From: Hyalangium ruber
GTDB lineage: Bacteria; Myxococcota; Myxococcia; Myxococcales; Myxococcaceae
Length of the DNA: 64,000 bases
Assembly: GCF_034259325.1 (NCBI RefSeq)
Contig: NZ_JAXIVS010000004.1
Location: forward strand, 496,001-560,000
Reading direction: 5' to 3'
Under the pieces are notes generated by a model, which saw only the letters and a program-made list of their open reading frames with translations, did no database searches and was not told the DNA's origin. Position numbers and translations under genes: made by a program. Shown here in pieces: positions 17,072 to 26,518 of the stretch; position 1 is the stretch's first letter, and each line of letters opens with the position of its first letter.

Positions 17072-18166
17072 ATGGCCGAAGTGACCTTCAAGAACGTGGC
17101 GAAGCAGTACGGCGCGGTCTCCATCATCGAGGGGCTCAACCTCGACATCAAAGACCATGAGTTCCTGGTCCTGGTGGGGCCCTCCGGGTGCGGCAAGTCC
17201 ACCGCGCTTCGGATGATCGCCGGCCTGGAGGAGATCACCGGCGGCACCGTCTCCATCGGTGGCCGCGTGGTGAACGACCTGCCCCCCAAGGAGCGGGACG
17301 TCGCCATGGTGTTCCAGAACTACGCCCTCTATCCGCACATGACGGTGCGCGAGAACCTCGAGTTCGGCCTGAAGATCCGCAAGACGGCCAAGCCGGACAT
17401 GGACAAGCTGGTGAACGAGGCGGCGGACATCCTCGCCATCTCGCACCTGCTGGACCGCAAGCCCAAGCAGCTCTCGGGTGGCCAGCGCCAGCGCGTGGCC
17501 CTCGGCCGCGCCATCGTGCGCAAGCCGGCCGTGTTCCTCTTCGACGAGCCGCTGTCCAACCTGGACGCCAAGCTGCGCGTGGCGATGCGCGCGGAGATCA
17601 AGAAGCTGCAGCAGCGCCTCCAGGTGACGAGCGTCTACGTGACGCACGATCAGATCGAAGCGATGACGATGGGCCACCGCATCGCGGTGATGAAAGAGGG
17701 CAAGCTGCAACAGCTCGGCACCCCGCTGGAGGTGTACGAGCGCCCCGCCAACATCTTCGTGGCCCAGTTCATCGGCAGCCCGCCGATGAACTTCCTCGAC
17801 GCCACCCTGGACGCCAGCGGCACCGCGCTGGTGGGCGAGGGCTTCACCCTGCCGGTCCCCCAGAGCCTGCGCCCGATGACGGCGGGCAAGGGTGGCCGCA
17901 AGATCAAGGTGGGCATCCGCCCCGACCACCTGCTGCCCGCCGGGCAGAGCGCCCGCGGCGAGGCGGCCACGCTGCAGACGAAGGTGGAGATCGTCGAACC
18001 GCTGGGCAACGAGCTGATCGTCCACTCGAAGCTGGGTGAGTTCACCCTCACCTCCCGCCTGCCGCCGCTGCAGACCCCCGAGGTCGGCACGACGCTCCCC
18101 ATCGTCATCGAGTTGGACGCGCTGCACCTCTTCGACGCCGAAACCGAGCAACGCCTCACCGCCTGA
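17072..18166 (+). CDS. malK: Maltodextrin ABC transporter ATPase (MalK/UgpC type)
   Basis: A 364-residue ATPase. Motifs are Walker A GPSGCGKST, Q-loop VFQNYALYPHM, signature LSGGQRQR, Walker B VFLFDEP, D-loop SNLD and switch His TVYVTHD-like (VYVTHDQ). Residues 240-364 form the C-terminal MOP/OB regulatory domain, which binds sugar-phosphotransferase regulators in enterobacteria. It powers the MalF-MalG permease encoded two and three genes downstream. Related ATPases can serve several sugar transporters, so specificity rests on context. Confidence 0.93.
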   Translation: MAEVTFKNVAKQYGAVSIIEGLNLDIKDHEFLVLVGPSGCGKSTALRMIAGLEEITGGTVSIGGRVVNDLPPKERDVAMVFQNYALYPHMTVRENLEFGLKIRKTAKPDMDKLVNEAADILAISHLLDRKPKQLSGGQRQRVALGRAIVRKPAVFLFDEPLSNLDAKLRVAMRAEIKKLQQRLQVTSVYVTHDQIEAMTMGHRIAVMKEGKLQQLGTPLEVYERPANIFVAQFIGSPPMNFLDATLDASGTALVGEGFTLPVPQSLRPMTAGKGGRKIKVGIRPDHLLPAGQSARGEAATLQTKVEIVEPLGNELIVHSKLGEFTLTSRLPPLQTPEVGTTLPIVIELDALHLFDAETEQRLTA

Positions 18167-18183
18167 ACTTCCCGGAGCCCTCC

Positions 18184-19407
18184 ATGAAGACCCTGCGACT
18201 GCTGACCGCGGCCGTGTGCCTGTGTGCGCTCGGCCTGCTGCCCCTGCCCGCCTCCGCGGCGGAGATCGTCCTGTGGCACTCGTACCGCGCCGAGGAGAAG
18301 GCCGCGCTCGAGAAGCTGGTGGCCCAGTACAACAAGGACAACGCCGCCAAGGGCAACACCGTCAAGGCGCTGGCGGTGCCCTACGACGCCTTCGCCGACA
18401 AGATCACCGCCACCGTGCCGCGCGGAAAGGGGCCCGACCTCTTCATCTTCGCGCAGGACCGGCTGGGCGGCTGGATCGAGGCGGGCAACACCATCGAGCC
18501 CATCGACTTCTACCTGGATGACAACCTGAAGAAGCGCTTCATCCCCACCACGATGGAGGCGATGACGTACCGGGGCACCGCGTACGGCCTGCCGCTCAAC
18601 TACAAGGTCATCGCGCTCATCTACAACAAGAAGCTCGTCCCCACGCCGCCCAAGACTTCGGGCGAGCTGGTAACGATGGCCAAGAAGCTCACCGACAAGA
18701 AGGCCGGGCGCTTCGGGCTGGCCTACTCGTACAGCGACTTCTACTACCACGCGGCGCTGATGAACGGCTTCGGCGGCGGGGTGTTCGACGCCAAGTTCAC
18801 CCCCACGCTCAACAAGCCCGAGAACGTGAAGTCCATCGAGTTCTTGAACAAGTGGATCGAGAAGGACGGCATCCTCCCGGCCGAGCCCTCCACGGCGCTC
18901 ATCACCTCGCTGTTCAACGATGGCAAGGCGGCCATGGTGTTCAACGGCCCCTGGTTCCTGGGGGAGATCGCCAAGGGCATCGACTACGGCATCGCCCCGC
19001 TGCCCACGCTGGACGAGGCGGGCGGCAAGCCCATGCGCCCGTGGATGACGGTGGAGGGCGTGTACGTGACGGCGCCCTCGCAGAACAAGGACGCGGCGTT
19101 CGAGTTCGCCAAGTTCCTCACCGACGCGCAGGCCGCCAAGGTGCTGGCGCTCGAGGGCCGCCAGAGCCCCGCCAACAAGGACGTGTACACCGACGCCCAG
19201 GTCTCCAAGGATCCGCAGCTCAAGGCGTTCCGTGATCAGGTCGAGGTGGCGGTGCCCATGCCCAACGTGCCGGAGATGACGATGGTGTGGTCGCCGGCCA
19301 CCAGCGCCATGAACGGCATCCTCAAGAAGACCTCCACGCCGAAGGCCGCCCTCGATGGCGCCCAGCAGGCCGTCGCCAAGGACGTCGCCGGGCTGCGCAA
19401 GAAGTGA
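18184..19407 (+). CDS. malE: Periplasmic maltodextrin-binding protein (MalE type)
   Basis: A 407-residue family-1 solute-binding protein with a cleavable signal peptide (ends ASAAEIVLW). It has MalE-like stretches GPDLFIFAQDRLGGW, TAYGLPLNYKVIALIYNKK, KAAMVFNGPWFL and VEGVYVT. It would capture maltooligosaccharides released by the neighbouring GH13 enzymes and deliver them to MalF-MalG. Its final TGA overlaps the GTG of malF (GTGA), indicating coupled translation. Confidence 0.92.
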   Translation: MKTLRLLTAAVCLCALGLLPLPASAAEIVLWHSYRAEEKAALEKLVAQYNKDNAAKGNTVKALAVPYDAFADKITATVPRGKGPDLFIFAQDRLGGWIEAGNTIEPIDFYLDDNLKKRFIPTTMEAMTYRGTAYGLPLNYKVIALIYNKKLVPTPPKTSGELVTMAKKLTDKKAGRFGLAYSYSDFYYHAALMNGFGGGVFDAKFTPTLNKPENVKSIEFLNKWIEKDGILPAEPSTALITSLFNDGKAAMVFNGPWFLGEIAKGIDYGIAPLPTLDEAGGKPMRPWMTVEGVYVTAPSQNKDAAFEFAKFLTDAQAAKVLALEGRQSPANKDVYTDAQVSKDPQLKAFRDQVEVAVPMPNVPEMTMVWSPATSAMNGILKKTSTPKAALDGAQQAVAKDVAGLRKK

Positions 19408-21452
19408 GTTCTGCTTCACCCCAACCCGCGGGTGGCACCTCCCCCGGCGCCGCCCGCTCCAGCGGCCCCCCGCTCCCCAGAAATGCCGCAGGCCCCTCAG
19501 TGACTCCTCCCGAGAAGACTCCTCCAGGCCTGCGCCGCCCGCGCGTGCTCGTGGGCCTCGCCCTGGCCCTCGGGCTGGGGTTGGCGCTCGCCTATGGGCT
19601 GCTGCTCCAGGCGCGCGAAGACGCCTCGCTCGAGCGCGAGCAGCGCCGGGCCTTCATCTCCCTGCGCGCGGTGACCGATCTGGTCGAGCGCGCGGGTGGC
19701 AGCGGCGACGGCGTGCGCGCCATCGTCACCGCCTGGCAGGACCTGCTGCCCAAGGGCAGCGCCGTGCGCGTCATCTCCATCTCCGGCCGCAGCATGGAGG
19801 CCTCCACCTTCCCGGAGGATCAGGGAGAGAAGGCCGCGCCGCGCCGGCTCGCGCGCGAGGAGAAGCCGCTCTACGACCGCGGCAATGACCTGCGCCGCGC
19901 GGTGGAGACCAACCAGCAGCAGGGCAGCGTCAGCAAGGCGGAGATCCAGGCCCAGGTGCTGCCCGACGGTGGGCAGTTGCTGTCGGCCCCGGTGTCGGTG
20001 GAGGGCACGGTGGTGGGCATGGTGGAGCTGGCCACGCCGCCGCTGCCGAAGGTGGACCGTCCCCCGCTGGGGCCCGCGCTGCTGGCCTTCCTGCTGCCGC
20101 TGCTGGTGCTGGCTGGAGCGTCCTTCGCTCCCCTGCGTCGCCAGTGGCAGCTCGTCGCCGTGGCGGCGGTGGTCTTCGTGGCGGGCCTGGGCGGCTATGG
20201 CGCGTACTCGCTCGGGGCACTCGAAGGCGGGCTGCGTGGCACGCAGGAGGCGGTGGCCGAGCAGCTGCGCGCCATGTCCGAGCGCGCGCAGACGGTCATC
20301 ACCGCGCAGAGCCTCGCCGCCGAGCCGGCGCTGCAGCCGGCCACCTGGGACTCGGACCTGTACCGCCGGCCGCTGGGGCTCGTCACCGCCCAGGCCACGG
20401 TGAATGAGGAGGCGCTTACCGCGCGCGTGGAGAAGCTGCGCGGCGAGGCCCGGCGCGCCCTGCTGGGCCTGGGCGTGGTGGGGCTCGCGCTGCTGGCCTT
20501 CATCGGCCTGGGAGGCCTGCACCGCACGGTGGCCACGGCGGTGGAGTACCGCCAGGCCTACACCTACGTCATGCCCGCCATGCTGGGCATGCTGGTGCTG
20601 GTCTTCTTCCCCTTCTTCTACGGCATCACCCTCTCCTTCACCGACGCCAACCTCTACAACACCAACCAGCCCCTGCCGGAGATCTGGATCGGCCTGCGCA
20701 ACTACCAGGAGATCCTCGGGGACTTCACCATCTTCAAGCCCGAGGGTGGGGTCAACTACCTCAACTTCTACTGGACGCTGATGTTCACGGTGGTGTGGAC
20801 CATCACCAACGTGACGATCGGCGTGACGGTGGGCCTGCTGCTGGCGCTGGTGCTCAACACGCCCAACCTGGCCTTCCGCCCCATCTACCGGGTGCTGCTC
20901 ATCCTGCCGTGGGCCATGCCCAACTACATCACCGCGCTCATCTGGAAGGGCATGTTCCACCAGCAGTTCGGCGTGGTGAACCACGTGCTGCGCATGTTCG
21001 GCGGCCAGGGCATCAGCTGGTTCGAGTCTCCCCTAACCAGCTACCTCACGGCGCTGGCCACCAACGGGTGGCTCTCCTTCCCGTTCATGATGGTGGTGTC
21101 GCTGGGCGCGCTGCAGTCCATCCCCGGTGAGCTCTACGAGGCGGCGCGCGTGGACGGGGCCAGCCGCTGGGAGCAGTTCCTGGCCATCACCCTGCCCTCG
21201 CTCAAGCCCGCGCTGGTGCCCGCCATCATCCTGTCGGTGGTGTGGACCTTCAACATGTTCAACATCATCTTCCTGGTGACGGAGGGAGAGCCGGGCAACT
21301 CCACGGAGATCCTCGTCACCCAGGCCTACAAATACGCCTTCCAGCGCTACCGCTACGGGTACGCGGCGGCGTACTCCACCGTCATCTTCGGCATCCTGCT
21401 GCTCTACAGCATGGTGCAGAACCGCATGAGCCGCGCCACGGAGGCGACCTGA
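19404..21452 (+). CDS. malF: Maltodextrin permease MalF with a large N-terminal sensor-like extension
   Basis: 682 residues from GTG 19404, against about 500 for typical MalF. The permease core starts near residue 380 (YTYVMPAMLGMLVLVFFPFFYG) and includes the EAA loop EAARVDGASRWEQF. Before it lie a Pro-rich cytoplasmic segment, TM1 (about 46-70), an extracytoplasmic domain (70-220), two helices (222-245 and 248-270), a second extracytoplasmic helical stretch (271-350) and another helix (351-372). The first domain resembles the dCache/CHASE-like loops of sensor proteins. Placement inside the operon between malE and malG is normal. The extension's role is unknown. Confidence 0.9.
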   Translation: MSSASPQPAGGTSPGAARSSGPPLPRNAAGPSVTPPEKTPPGLRRPRVLVGLALALGLGLALAYGLLLQAREDASLEREQRRAFISLRAVTDLVERAGGSGDGVRAIVTAWQDLLPKGSAVRVISISGRSMEASTFPEDQGEKAAPRRLAREEKPLYDRGNDLRRAVETNQQQGSVSKAEIQAQVLPDGGQLLSAPVSVEGTVVGMVELATPPLPKVDRPPLGPALLAFLLPLLVLAGASFAPLRRQWQLVAVAAVVFVAGLGGYGAYSLGALEGGLRGTQEAVAEQLRAMSERAQTVITAQSLAAEPALQPATWDSDLYRRPLGLVTAQATVNEEALTARVEKLRGEARRALLGLGVVGLALLAFIGLGGLHRTVATAVEYRQAYTYVMPAMLGMLVLVFFPFFYGITLSFTDANLYNTNQPLPEIWIGLRNYQEILGDFTIFKPEGGVNYLNFYWTLMFTVVWTITNVTIGVTVGLLLALVLNTPNLAFRPIYRVLLILPWAMPNYITALIWKGMFHQQFGVVNHVLRMFGGQGISWFESPLTSYLTALATNGWLSFPFMMVVSLGALQSIPGELYEAARVDGASRWEQFLAITLPSLKPALVPAIILSVVWTFNMFNIIFLVTEGEPGNSTEILVTQAYKYAFQRYRYGYAAAYSTVIFGILLLYSMVQNRMSRATEAT

Positions 21453-22330
21453 TGGCCACCCGACGCGAGGGCGTGCCCCACCTGCCGCTGCACGTGCTGC
21501 TGGTGGTTTTCACCCTCTTCACCATCTACCCCATCCTCTGGGTGGTCACGATCGCCTTCTCCGGACGGCAGAACCTGGCCATCGCCACGCTGCCGGCCGA
21601 GCCCACCTGGGCGGACCGGCTGCGCGCCATCACCCCGTGGCCGGAGGAGTGGTCCTTCTCCAACTTCAGCTCGGTGCTGACGGACCAGCCCTTCGCGCAG
21701 TGGATGCTCAACAGCGCCATCATCGCGGCGGGCACCACCGTGGTGGGCGTGTTCCTGGCCTGCACCGCGGCCTATGCCTTCAGCCGCTTCAAGTTCCCCG
21801 GCCAGCGCGTGGGGATGATGTCCTTCCTCGTGTCCCAGATGTTCCCGGGCACGCTGATGCTCATCCCCCTGTTCATCATCCTGGTGCAGTGGCTGAAGCT
21901 CGGTAACTCGCGCCTGGGCCTCATCATCGTCTACGCCACCACCTCCATTCCCTTCAGCGTGTGGATGCTCAAGGGCTACTTCGACACCATCCCGAAGGAC
22001 CTGGAGGAGGCCGCGCTCATCGAGGGAGCCTCGGTAGGCCGGATTTTCTGGACCATCATCCTGCCCCTGGCGAAGCCGGCGGTGGCGGTGACGGCGTTGT
22101 TTTCTTTCATGACTGCCTGGAATGAGTTCATCCTGGCAGCCACCTTCATGGAACAGGAGACCATGTACACGGCGCCCGTGGGCCTGCGCTTCTTCGTGGG
22201 CGGCTTCTCGCAGCAGTGGGGCTACTTCGCCGCGGGCTCCATCATCGTGTCCATCCCCGTGGTGTTCCTCTTCCTGTTCCTCCAGAAGTACCTCGTCTCC
22301 GGTCTCACCGCCGGTGGCGTGAAGGGCTGA
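21452..22330 (+). CDS. malG: Maltodextrin permease MalG
   Basis: A 292-residue protein starting at ATG 21452, overlapping the malF stop by one base (TGATG); the open frame extends upstream inside malF. Six membrane helices are predicted. The EAA motif is EAALIEGASVGRIFWTIILP and the family-typical FFVGGFSQQWGYFAAGSII is present. It pairs with MalF as the inner-membrane channel energised by MalK. Confidence 0.93.
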   Translation: MATRREGVPHLPLHVLLVVFTLFTIYPILWVVTIAFSGRQNLAIATLPAEPTWADRLRAITPWPEEWSFSNFSSVLTDQPFAQWMLNSAIIAAGTTVVGVFLACTAAYAFSRFKFPGQRVGMMSFLVSQMFPGTLMLIPLFIILVQWLKLGNSRLGLIIVYATTSIPFSVWMLKGYFDTIPKDLEEAALIEGASVGRIFWTIILPLAKPAVAVTALFSFMTAWNEFILAATFMEQETMYTAPVGLRFFVGGFSQQWGYFAAGSIIVSIPVVFLFLFLQKYLVSGLTAGGVKG

Positions 22331-22359
22331 AGTCGTTTTTCCATAGGAGAGAAGTCGTC

Positions 22360-23172
22360 ATGAAGACCCGCCTCGCAACCCTCACCCTGGCCGCCTCGCT
22401 GCTGAGCCTCCCCGCCCTCGCCGACAGCAAGGTCACCTTCAAGGACCCGTCCGGCGATGACAACGGCCCGGGCACCTACAAGTACCCGACGGACACCGTG
22501 TACAAGAAGGGCTCGTTCGACCTGACCGAGTTCACCGCGGAGAAGAAGGGCAACAAGATCGACTTCACCGCGAGCCTGGGCGCCAACATGGAGGACCCGT
22601 GGCGCATGGGGAAGGGCTTCGCCACGCAGATGGTGTTCATCTTCATCGACACCGACGGCAAGGAGGGCAGCGGCCACACCGAGGGGCTGCCGGGCCTCAA
22701 CATCCAGTTCGCCCCCGCCAACGGCTGGGAGAAGGTCGTCATCCTCTCGCCGCAGGAGCCCGCCCGCGTGAAGAAGGAGGTCGAGACCAAGGCCGCCTCG
22801 CTCAAGGGCGACATCATCGTCCCGGCCCGCACCAAGGGCGCCGGCCGCAAGATTTCCGGCACGGTGGATGACCCGACGCTCCAGGGCGACCCGACGCAGT
22901 GGCTCTACCAGGTGGTGGTGCAGTCCAACGAGGGCTTCCCCGCGGGCAGTGACCTGATGACGCGCAAGGTGAACGAGTACGAGGGCCAGCACCGCTTCGG
23001 CGGCGGCAACGATGGCGAGTGCGACCCGCACGTGCTCGACCTCCTGGCCGGCAGCGGCAAGGGTGAGGAGTCGGAGAAGAAGGCCCAGCACGACATGCTC
23101 AAGTACGAGTGCGCCGAGGACGGCAGCGCCAAGACCAAGGCCACGCTGACGATGGTGCGTCAGTCCAAGTAA
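22360..23172 (+). CDS. Exported glucodextranase-type DOMON domain protein
   Basis: A 270-residue protein from ATG 22360 (SD AGGAGAG), with signal peptide ending LPALA. The mature start VTFKDPSGDDNGPG followed by FDLTEFTAEKKGNKIDFTAS matches the C-terminal DOMON-like module of glucodextranases (PF09985 type). That module is normally attached to a starch- or dextran-active enzyme, but here it is a free-standing secreted protein. It lies between malG and the outer-membrane barrel gene and is paralogous to the lipoprotein at 25541. A role in binding alpha-glucan near the import channel is inferred from context. Confidence 0.8.
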   Translation: MKTRLATLTLAASLLSLPALADSKVTFKDPSGDDNGPGTYKYPTDTVYKKGSFDLTEFTAEKKGNKIDFTASLGANMEDPWRMGKGFATQMVFIFIDTDGKEGSGHTEGLPGLNIQFAPANGWEKVVILSPQEPARVKKEVETKAASLKGDIIVPARTKGAGRKISGTVDDPTLQGDPTQWLYQVVVQSNEGFPAGSDLMTRKVNEYEGQHRFGGGNDGECDPHVLDLLAGSGKGEESEKKAQHDMLKYECAEDGSAKTKATLTMVRQSK

Positions 23173-23205
23173 CGCGGTACGGATTCAAAACGGACACGGC
23201 TGGAC

Positions 23206-23231
23206 CGCCGCGGGGTGAGAGCTCCGCGGCG
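23206..23231 (+). other. Intercistronic hairpin
   Basis: CGCCGCGG / CCGCGGCG, 8-bp perfect stem with a 10-base loop, sits in the 92-bp gap between the DOMON gene and the outer-membrane barrel gene. It could stabilise upstream mRNA or attenuate transcription into the barrel gene. Confidence 0.4.
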
Positions 23232-23264
23232 CCCCCGTCTGGCCCTGGAGGAGGGGTTCCCATC

Positions 23265-25457
23265 ATGTCGAAGAAGTTTTTGTGGAGGAGCGCGTTGGCG
23301 CTCGCCGCGACCACCACGCTGCTGCCTGCCGCGGCCATCGCCCAGGACGCGCCCAAGCTGCAGATCGGCGGCACGACGTACACCAAGTGGCTCTGGGGCA
23401 ACCTGCGCGACCAGGGCGCCATGTACAACTTCACCACCATCCCCGGCGAGGGCTATGGCGACAACGGCCAGGGCACCGAGCTGGAGCTGCTGCTCAACGC
23501 GCGCCTGTCCAGCCAGGTGGAGGTGAAGGGCCGCATTCACAGCCGCTTCAGCCAGAACTTCTGGACGAACTTTGGCGGCTTCGGCGGCGACAAGACGGCC
23601 AACTGCGTCGCGGGCAACTGCGGCGAGTTCGATCCGCGCTCCAACCAGTACATCAAGCTGCGCGGCGTGGCCGTGGTGCTGACGCCGGGCTACCTGGTGG
23701 ACTCGGCCACCATCGGCGCCAATGACTTCGGCCAGTTCGACCCGTACGTCATCGGCCGCATCCGCTACATCGACCGCGACAACGCGCACGGCATCCTCCT
23801 CCAGGGCTCGAGCTTCGAGCGGAAGTTCACCTGGGATGCCACGCGCATCAGCCTGCCGAAGCTGTGGGCCGGTCCCTCCTTCAGCACGGGCGTGTTCCAC
23901 GCGGCCGACGCCGCCTATGGCCTCCAGGCCAAGTGGGCGCTGAGCGATGCGCTCGATGTGGGCGGCATCTTCAGCTACGTCCACGACTCGGAGCTCGCTC
24001 CGACCGCGGTGGACAACAACCTGGACGATGGGCGTGACCTGACGCCGCGCTTCCGCAACGGCGTGGGCGGCGTGAAGGCGGGCCTGCGGCTGGGCGACAA
24101 GGTGGACATCCGCGGCGCGCTCTATCACTCGTACTCGAACGCGGACCCGGTGCTGACTCCCAAGGAGTTCGGCCTCAATGGCTACTCGCCGGTGCCGGCG
24201 GGCCGCCGCGAGGACCAGAGCTACCGGGTGGACGTGACGCTGAACGACCCGCTGGACATCGGCCTGTCGGTGAACCTGCAGGGCTTCAGCATCGGCGCCG
24301 ACTACGTGGCCATCATGGCGGCGCGGCGCGAGTCGGACGTGCTGCTCACCGAGGGTCATGACCCGACGTTCGCCTTCCCGGGCCCGAACAACCGCTCCTA
24401 CGGCGTCTTCACGAACAACCCCCAGCGCATCGGCTACGGCGGGTGGACGAACGAGGCGCAGCAGGTGGCCACCATCAACGTGGACAACGAGTTCACGGAC
24501 TTCGACGAGCCGTTCGCGGAGACGGCCATCGGCTGGAAGGGCGTCACCATCAACCCGGTGTGGGGCAGCGGGGCGCTGGACATGTCCGGCGAGTACTCGT
24601 TCATCACCTACGACACCAACTGGCAGGCGTACGACGACGCCGACACGTCCATCACCCAGACGCCGTACCCGACGACGGAGCTGGACTCGGGCGTGGGCCA
24701 CAACTTCCGCACCGCGTACCAGCCGTTCCAGGACAAGCGCACCCACATCGGCGTGCTCAAGACGCGCTACGTGCTGGACGTGGCCCGCGGCATCGACATC
24801 TTCGGCAAGGCCAAGTTCATCCACGAGACGGACAAGCGCATCAACGACGAGCGCTTCTTGCCCTACAAGGCGGGCTCGTGCGGCAGCCCCGAGGAGGGCT
24901 GCGAGAACCTGCGCAACGAGTACGCGCCGGGCCTGTCCACGGCGGACGTGTTCGGCAACCCGCCCACCGTCACCAACGATGACGGCAGCGTGGGCTACCA
25001 GTGGAAGCCCTTCGACAGCCTGAAGGATGACGACCGGCTGCTGCGCTACTACGCGCTGACGCTGGGCGCGGGCTACCAGCTCACGGACGACCTGTACGCC
25101 TCGCTGAGCTACACGAAGTACATCGCGGATCTGTTCGACGGCAACACGGCGTTCCAGGCCTACAACCTGCACGAGATGGCCTCGGGTCTGCACGACAAGA
25201 ACTCGGTCATCGTCAAGGCGAAGTACATCCTGGCGGGCGTGGAGTTCGGCCTCGAGGGCCAGTACGCGTTCGGCACGTTCGATCCGGACTTCGGCGCGGG
25301 CTTCTCGCCGATCCAGGCGGACGAGCAGACGGCCTCGGACCACAACGTCGAGGAGGGTTCGCTGGGCTTCCGCAACCGCTACGGCGGCTGGAACAGCCTG
25401 GAGGAGCGGGACTTCAAGCACATGCGCCTGAAGGCCTTCATGAAGGCGCAGTTCTAG
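23265..25457 (+). CDS. Outer-membrane beta-barrel protein of the maltodextrin operon
   Basis: A 730-residue protein from ATG 23265 (SD GGAGGAGG). The signal peptide ends AAAIAQD. The whole mature chain alternates polar and aromatic residues in short strands, with Gly/Asp-rich loops, and ends KAFMKAQF: a terminal Phe, the classic outer-membrane insertion signal. It is larger than LamB (about 420) and lacks the plug and TonB box of SusC/MalA-type receptors, so it looks like a wide porin-like barrel. Its position after the Mal transporter and before a terminator suggests it admits maltodextrins. No named family was recognised with certainty. Confidence 0.8.
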   Translation: MSKKFLWRSALALAATTTLLPAAAIAQDAPKLQIGGTTYTKWLWGNLRDQGAMYNFTTIPGEGYGDNGQGTELELLLNARLSSQVEVKGRIHSRFSQNFWTNFGGFGGDKTANCVAGNCGEFDPRSNQYIKLRGVAVVLTPGYLVDSATIGANDFGQFDPYVIGRIRYIDRDNAHGILLQGSSFERKFTWDATRISLPKLWAGPSFSTGVFHAADAAYGLQAKWALSDALDVGGIFSYVHDSELAPTAVDNNLDDGRDLTPRFRNGVGGVKAGLRLGDKVDIRGALYHSYSNADPVLTPKEFGLNGYSPVPAGRREDQSYRVDVTLNDPLDIGLSVNLQGFSIGADYVAIMAARRESDVLLTEGHDPTFAFPGPNNRSYGVFTNNPQRIGYGGWTNEAQQVATINVDNEFTDFDEPFAETAIGWKGVTINPVWGSGALDMSGEYSFITYDTNWQAYDDADTSITQTPYPTTELDSGVGHNFRTAYQPFQDKRTHIGVLKTRYVLDVARGIDIFGKAKFIHETDKRINDERFLPYKAGSCGSPEEGCENLRNEYAPGLSTADVFGNPPTVTNDDGSVGYQWKPFDSLKDDDRLLRYYALTLGAGYQLTDDLYASLSYTKYIADLFDGNTAFQAYNLHEMASGLHDKNSVIVKAKYILAGVEFGLEGQYAFGTFDPDFGAGFSPIQADEQTASDHNVEEGSLGFRNRYGGWNSLEERDFKHMRLKAFMKAQF

Positions 25458-25484
25458 TTCCCCCTTTGCTTCCTGCTTGAGAAG

Positions 25485-25524
25485 GGCCCGGCGCGCGGCG
25501 ACGCTCGCCGGGCCTCTCTTTTTT
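25485..25524 (+). terminator. Intrinsic terminator of the maltodextrin operon
   Basis: A 9-bp perfect stem (GGCCCGGCG / CGCCGGGCC) is followed by TCTCTTTTTT, the only textbook stem plus U-tract noticed in the window. It lies 28 bp after the barrel gene and ends the operon that starts at 15449. Confidence 0.85.
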
Positions 25525-25540
25525 CCCCTGGAGTGTCTTC

Positions 25541-26515
25541 ATGCCCGCCGCTCGCCGCTCGTGGTTGCTGCTCGTGATGGGGGCCCTGCTGACCAGCGCC
25601 TGTCTGTCCCGGGGCGCTCACGGTAGCTCCGCGCTGTTCACCCTGACGGACCCGCGTGGGGATGACCACGGGGACGGGGAGCTGCGCTACCCGCTGCGCG
25701 AGGACATGGCGCCGGGGACGTTGGATCTGGTGTCGCTGGCGGCCTATGCGGAGGACGACGGCACGCGGTTCGAGGCCACCTTCGCGCGCCCCATCGTCTC
25801 GCCGCAGGCCGGGCGCACGGTGAGCATCGCCGGGGAGACGCAGGCGCAGCGAGCGCGCCACGGCTTCTACACCTTCAACGTGGATGTCTACGTGGACATG
25901 GACCGGGTGCTGGACGCGGGGCGCACGGACACGCTGCCGGGCCGGTACCTCTCGCTGGCGCCAGGCAGTGCGTGGGAACGAGCCATCTTGCTGACGCCAC
26001 GTCCGTACGAGGCGCGAGACATCCTGCGGGGCCTGTGGCGCAAGGAGGCGCGTGAGGCGCGCCAGCGCACGCAGTCGTCGCTGAGCGAGAAGGAGCAGCA
26101 CGAGCTGGACGCGGCGGTGGAGCGGGAGCTGGAGACGCGCGTCTTCTTCCCCACGCGCATCCGCGTCCGGGGGCCCACGGTGGAGTTCTTCGTGCCCCAG
26201 GAGTTCTTCGGAGGCACGGCCCGCCCCGAGTGGGGCTATGCGGCCGCGGTGACGGGCGCGGTGCTCGAAACCAAGGTGGATCTGCCCGCACTCTTCGGCA
26301 AGGAAGGAACACGGGGGGTGATGGTGCTGCCCATCGGCTCGGGCGACTCGCGAGAGCGGTTTGGCGGCGGACGGTACGGGGCTTCGACGCAGTCGCCCGT
26401 GGTGGATCTGCTGGTGCCCGAGGGCATCACCCAGGAGCAGGTGCTGGGACCGGATGCGCCGCCGTGGCCCGCGGTGGCTCCCGTGGCCCCAGCGCCCCCT
26501 CCTGCAACGCCGTAG
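25541..26515 (+). CDS. DOMON-type glucan-binding lipoprotein, paralogue of the 22360 gene
   Basis: A 324-residue lipoprotein (lipobox LTSAC, about residue 21). The mature part opens FTLTDPRGDDHGDGELRYPL, then LDLVSLAAYAEDDGTRFEA, matching the glucodextranase DOMON module also found at 22360. A charged helical segment (about 170-205) and a Pro/Ala tail distinguish it. It starts 16 bp after the operon terminator, so it may be read separately or by read-through. It is convergent with the GH13 lipoprotein gene, 3 bp between stops. It may hold alpha-glucans at the outer membrane; this is inferred. Confidence 0.78.
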   Translation: MPAARRSWLLLVMGALLTSACLSRGAHGSSALFTLTDPRGDDHGDGELRYPLREDMAPGTLDLVSLAAYAEDDGTRFEATFARPIVSPQAGRTVSIAGETQAQRARHGFYTFNVDVYVDMDRVLDAGRTDTLPGRYLSLAPGSAWERAILLTPRPYEARDILRGLWRKEAREARQRTQSSLSEKEQHELDAAVERELETRVFFPTRIRVRGPTVEFFVPQEFFGGTARPEWGYAAAVTGAVLETKVDLPALFGKEGTRGVMVLPIGSGDSRERFGGGRYGASTQSPVVDLLVPEGITQEQVLGPDAPPWPAVAPVAPAPPPATP

Positions 26516-26518
26516 CGG

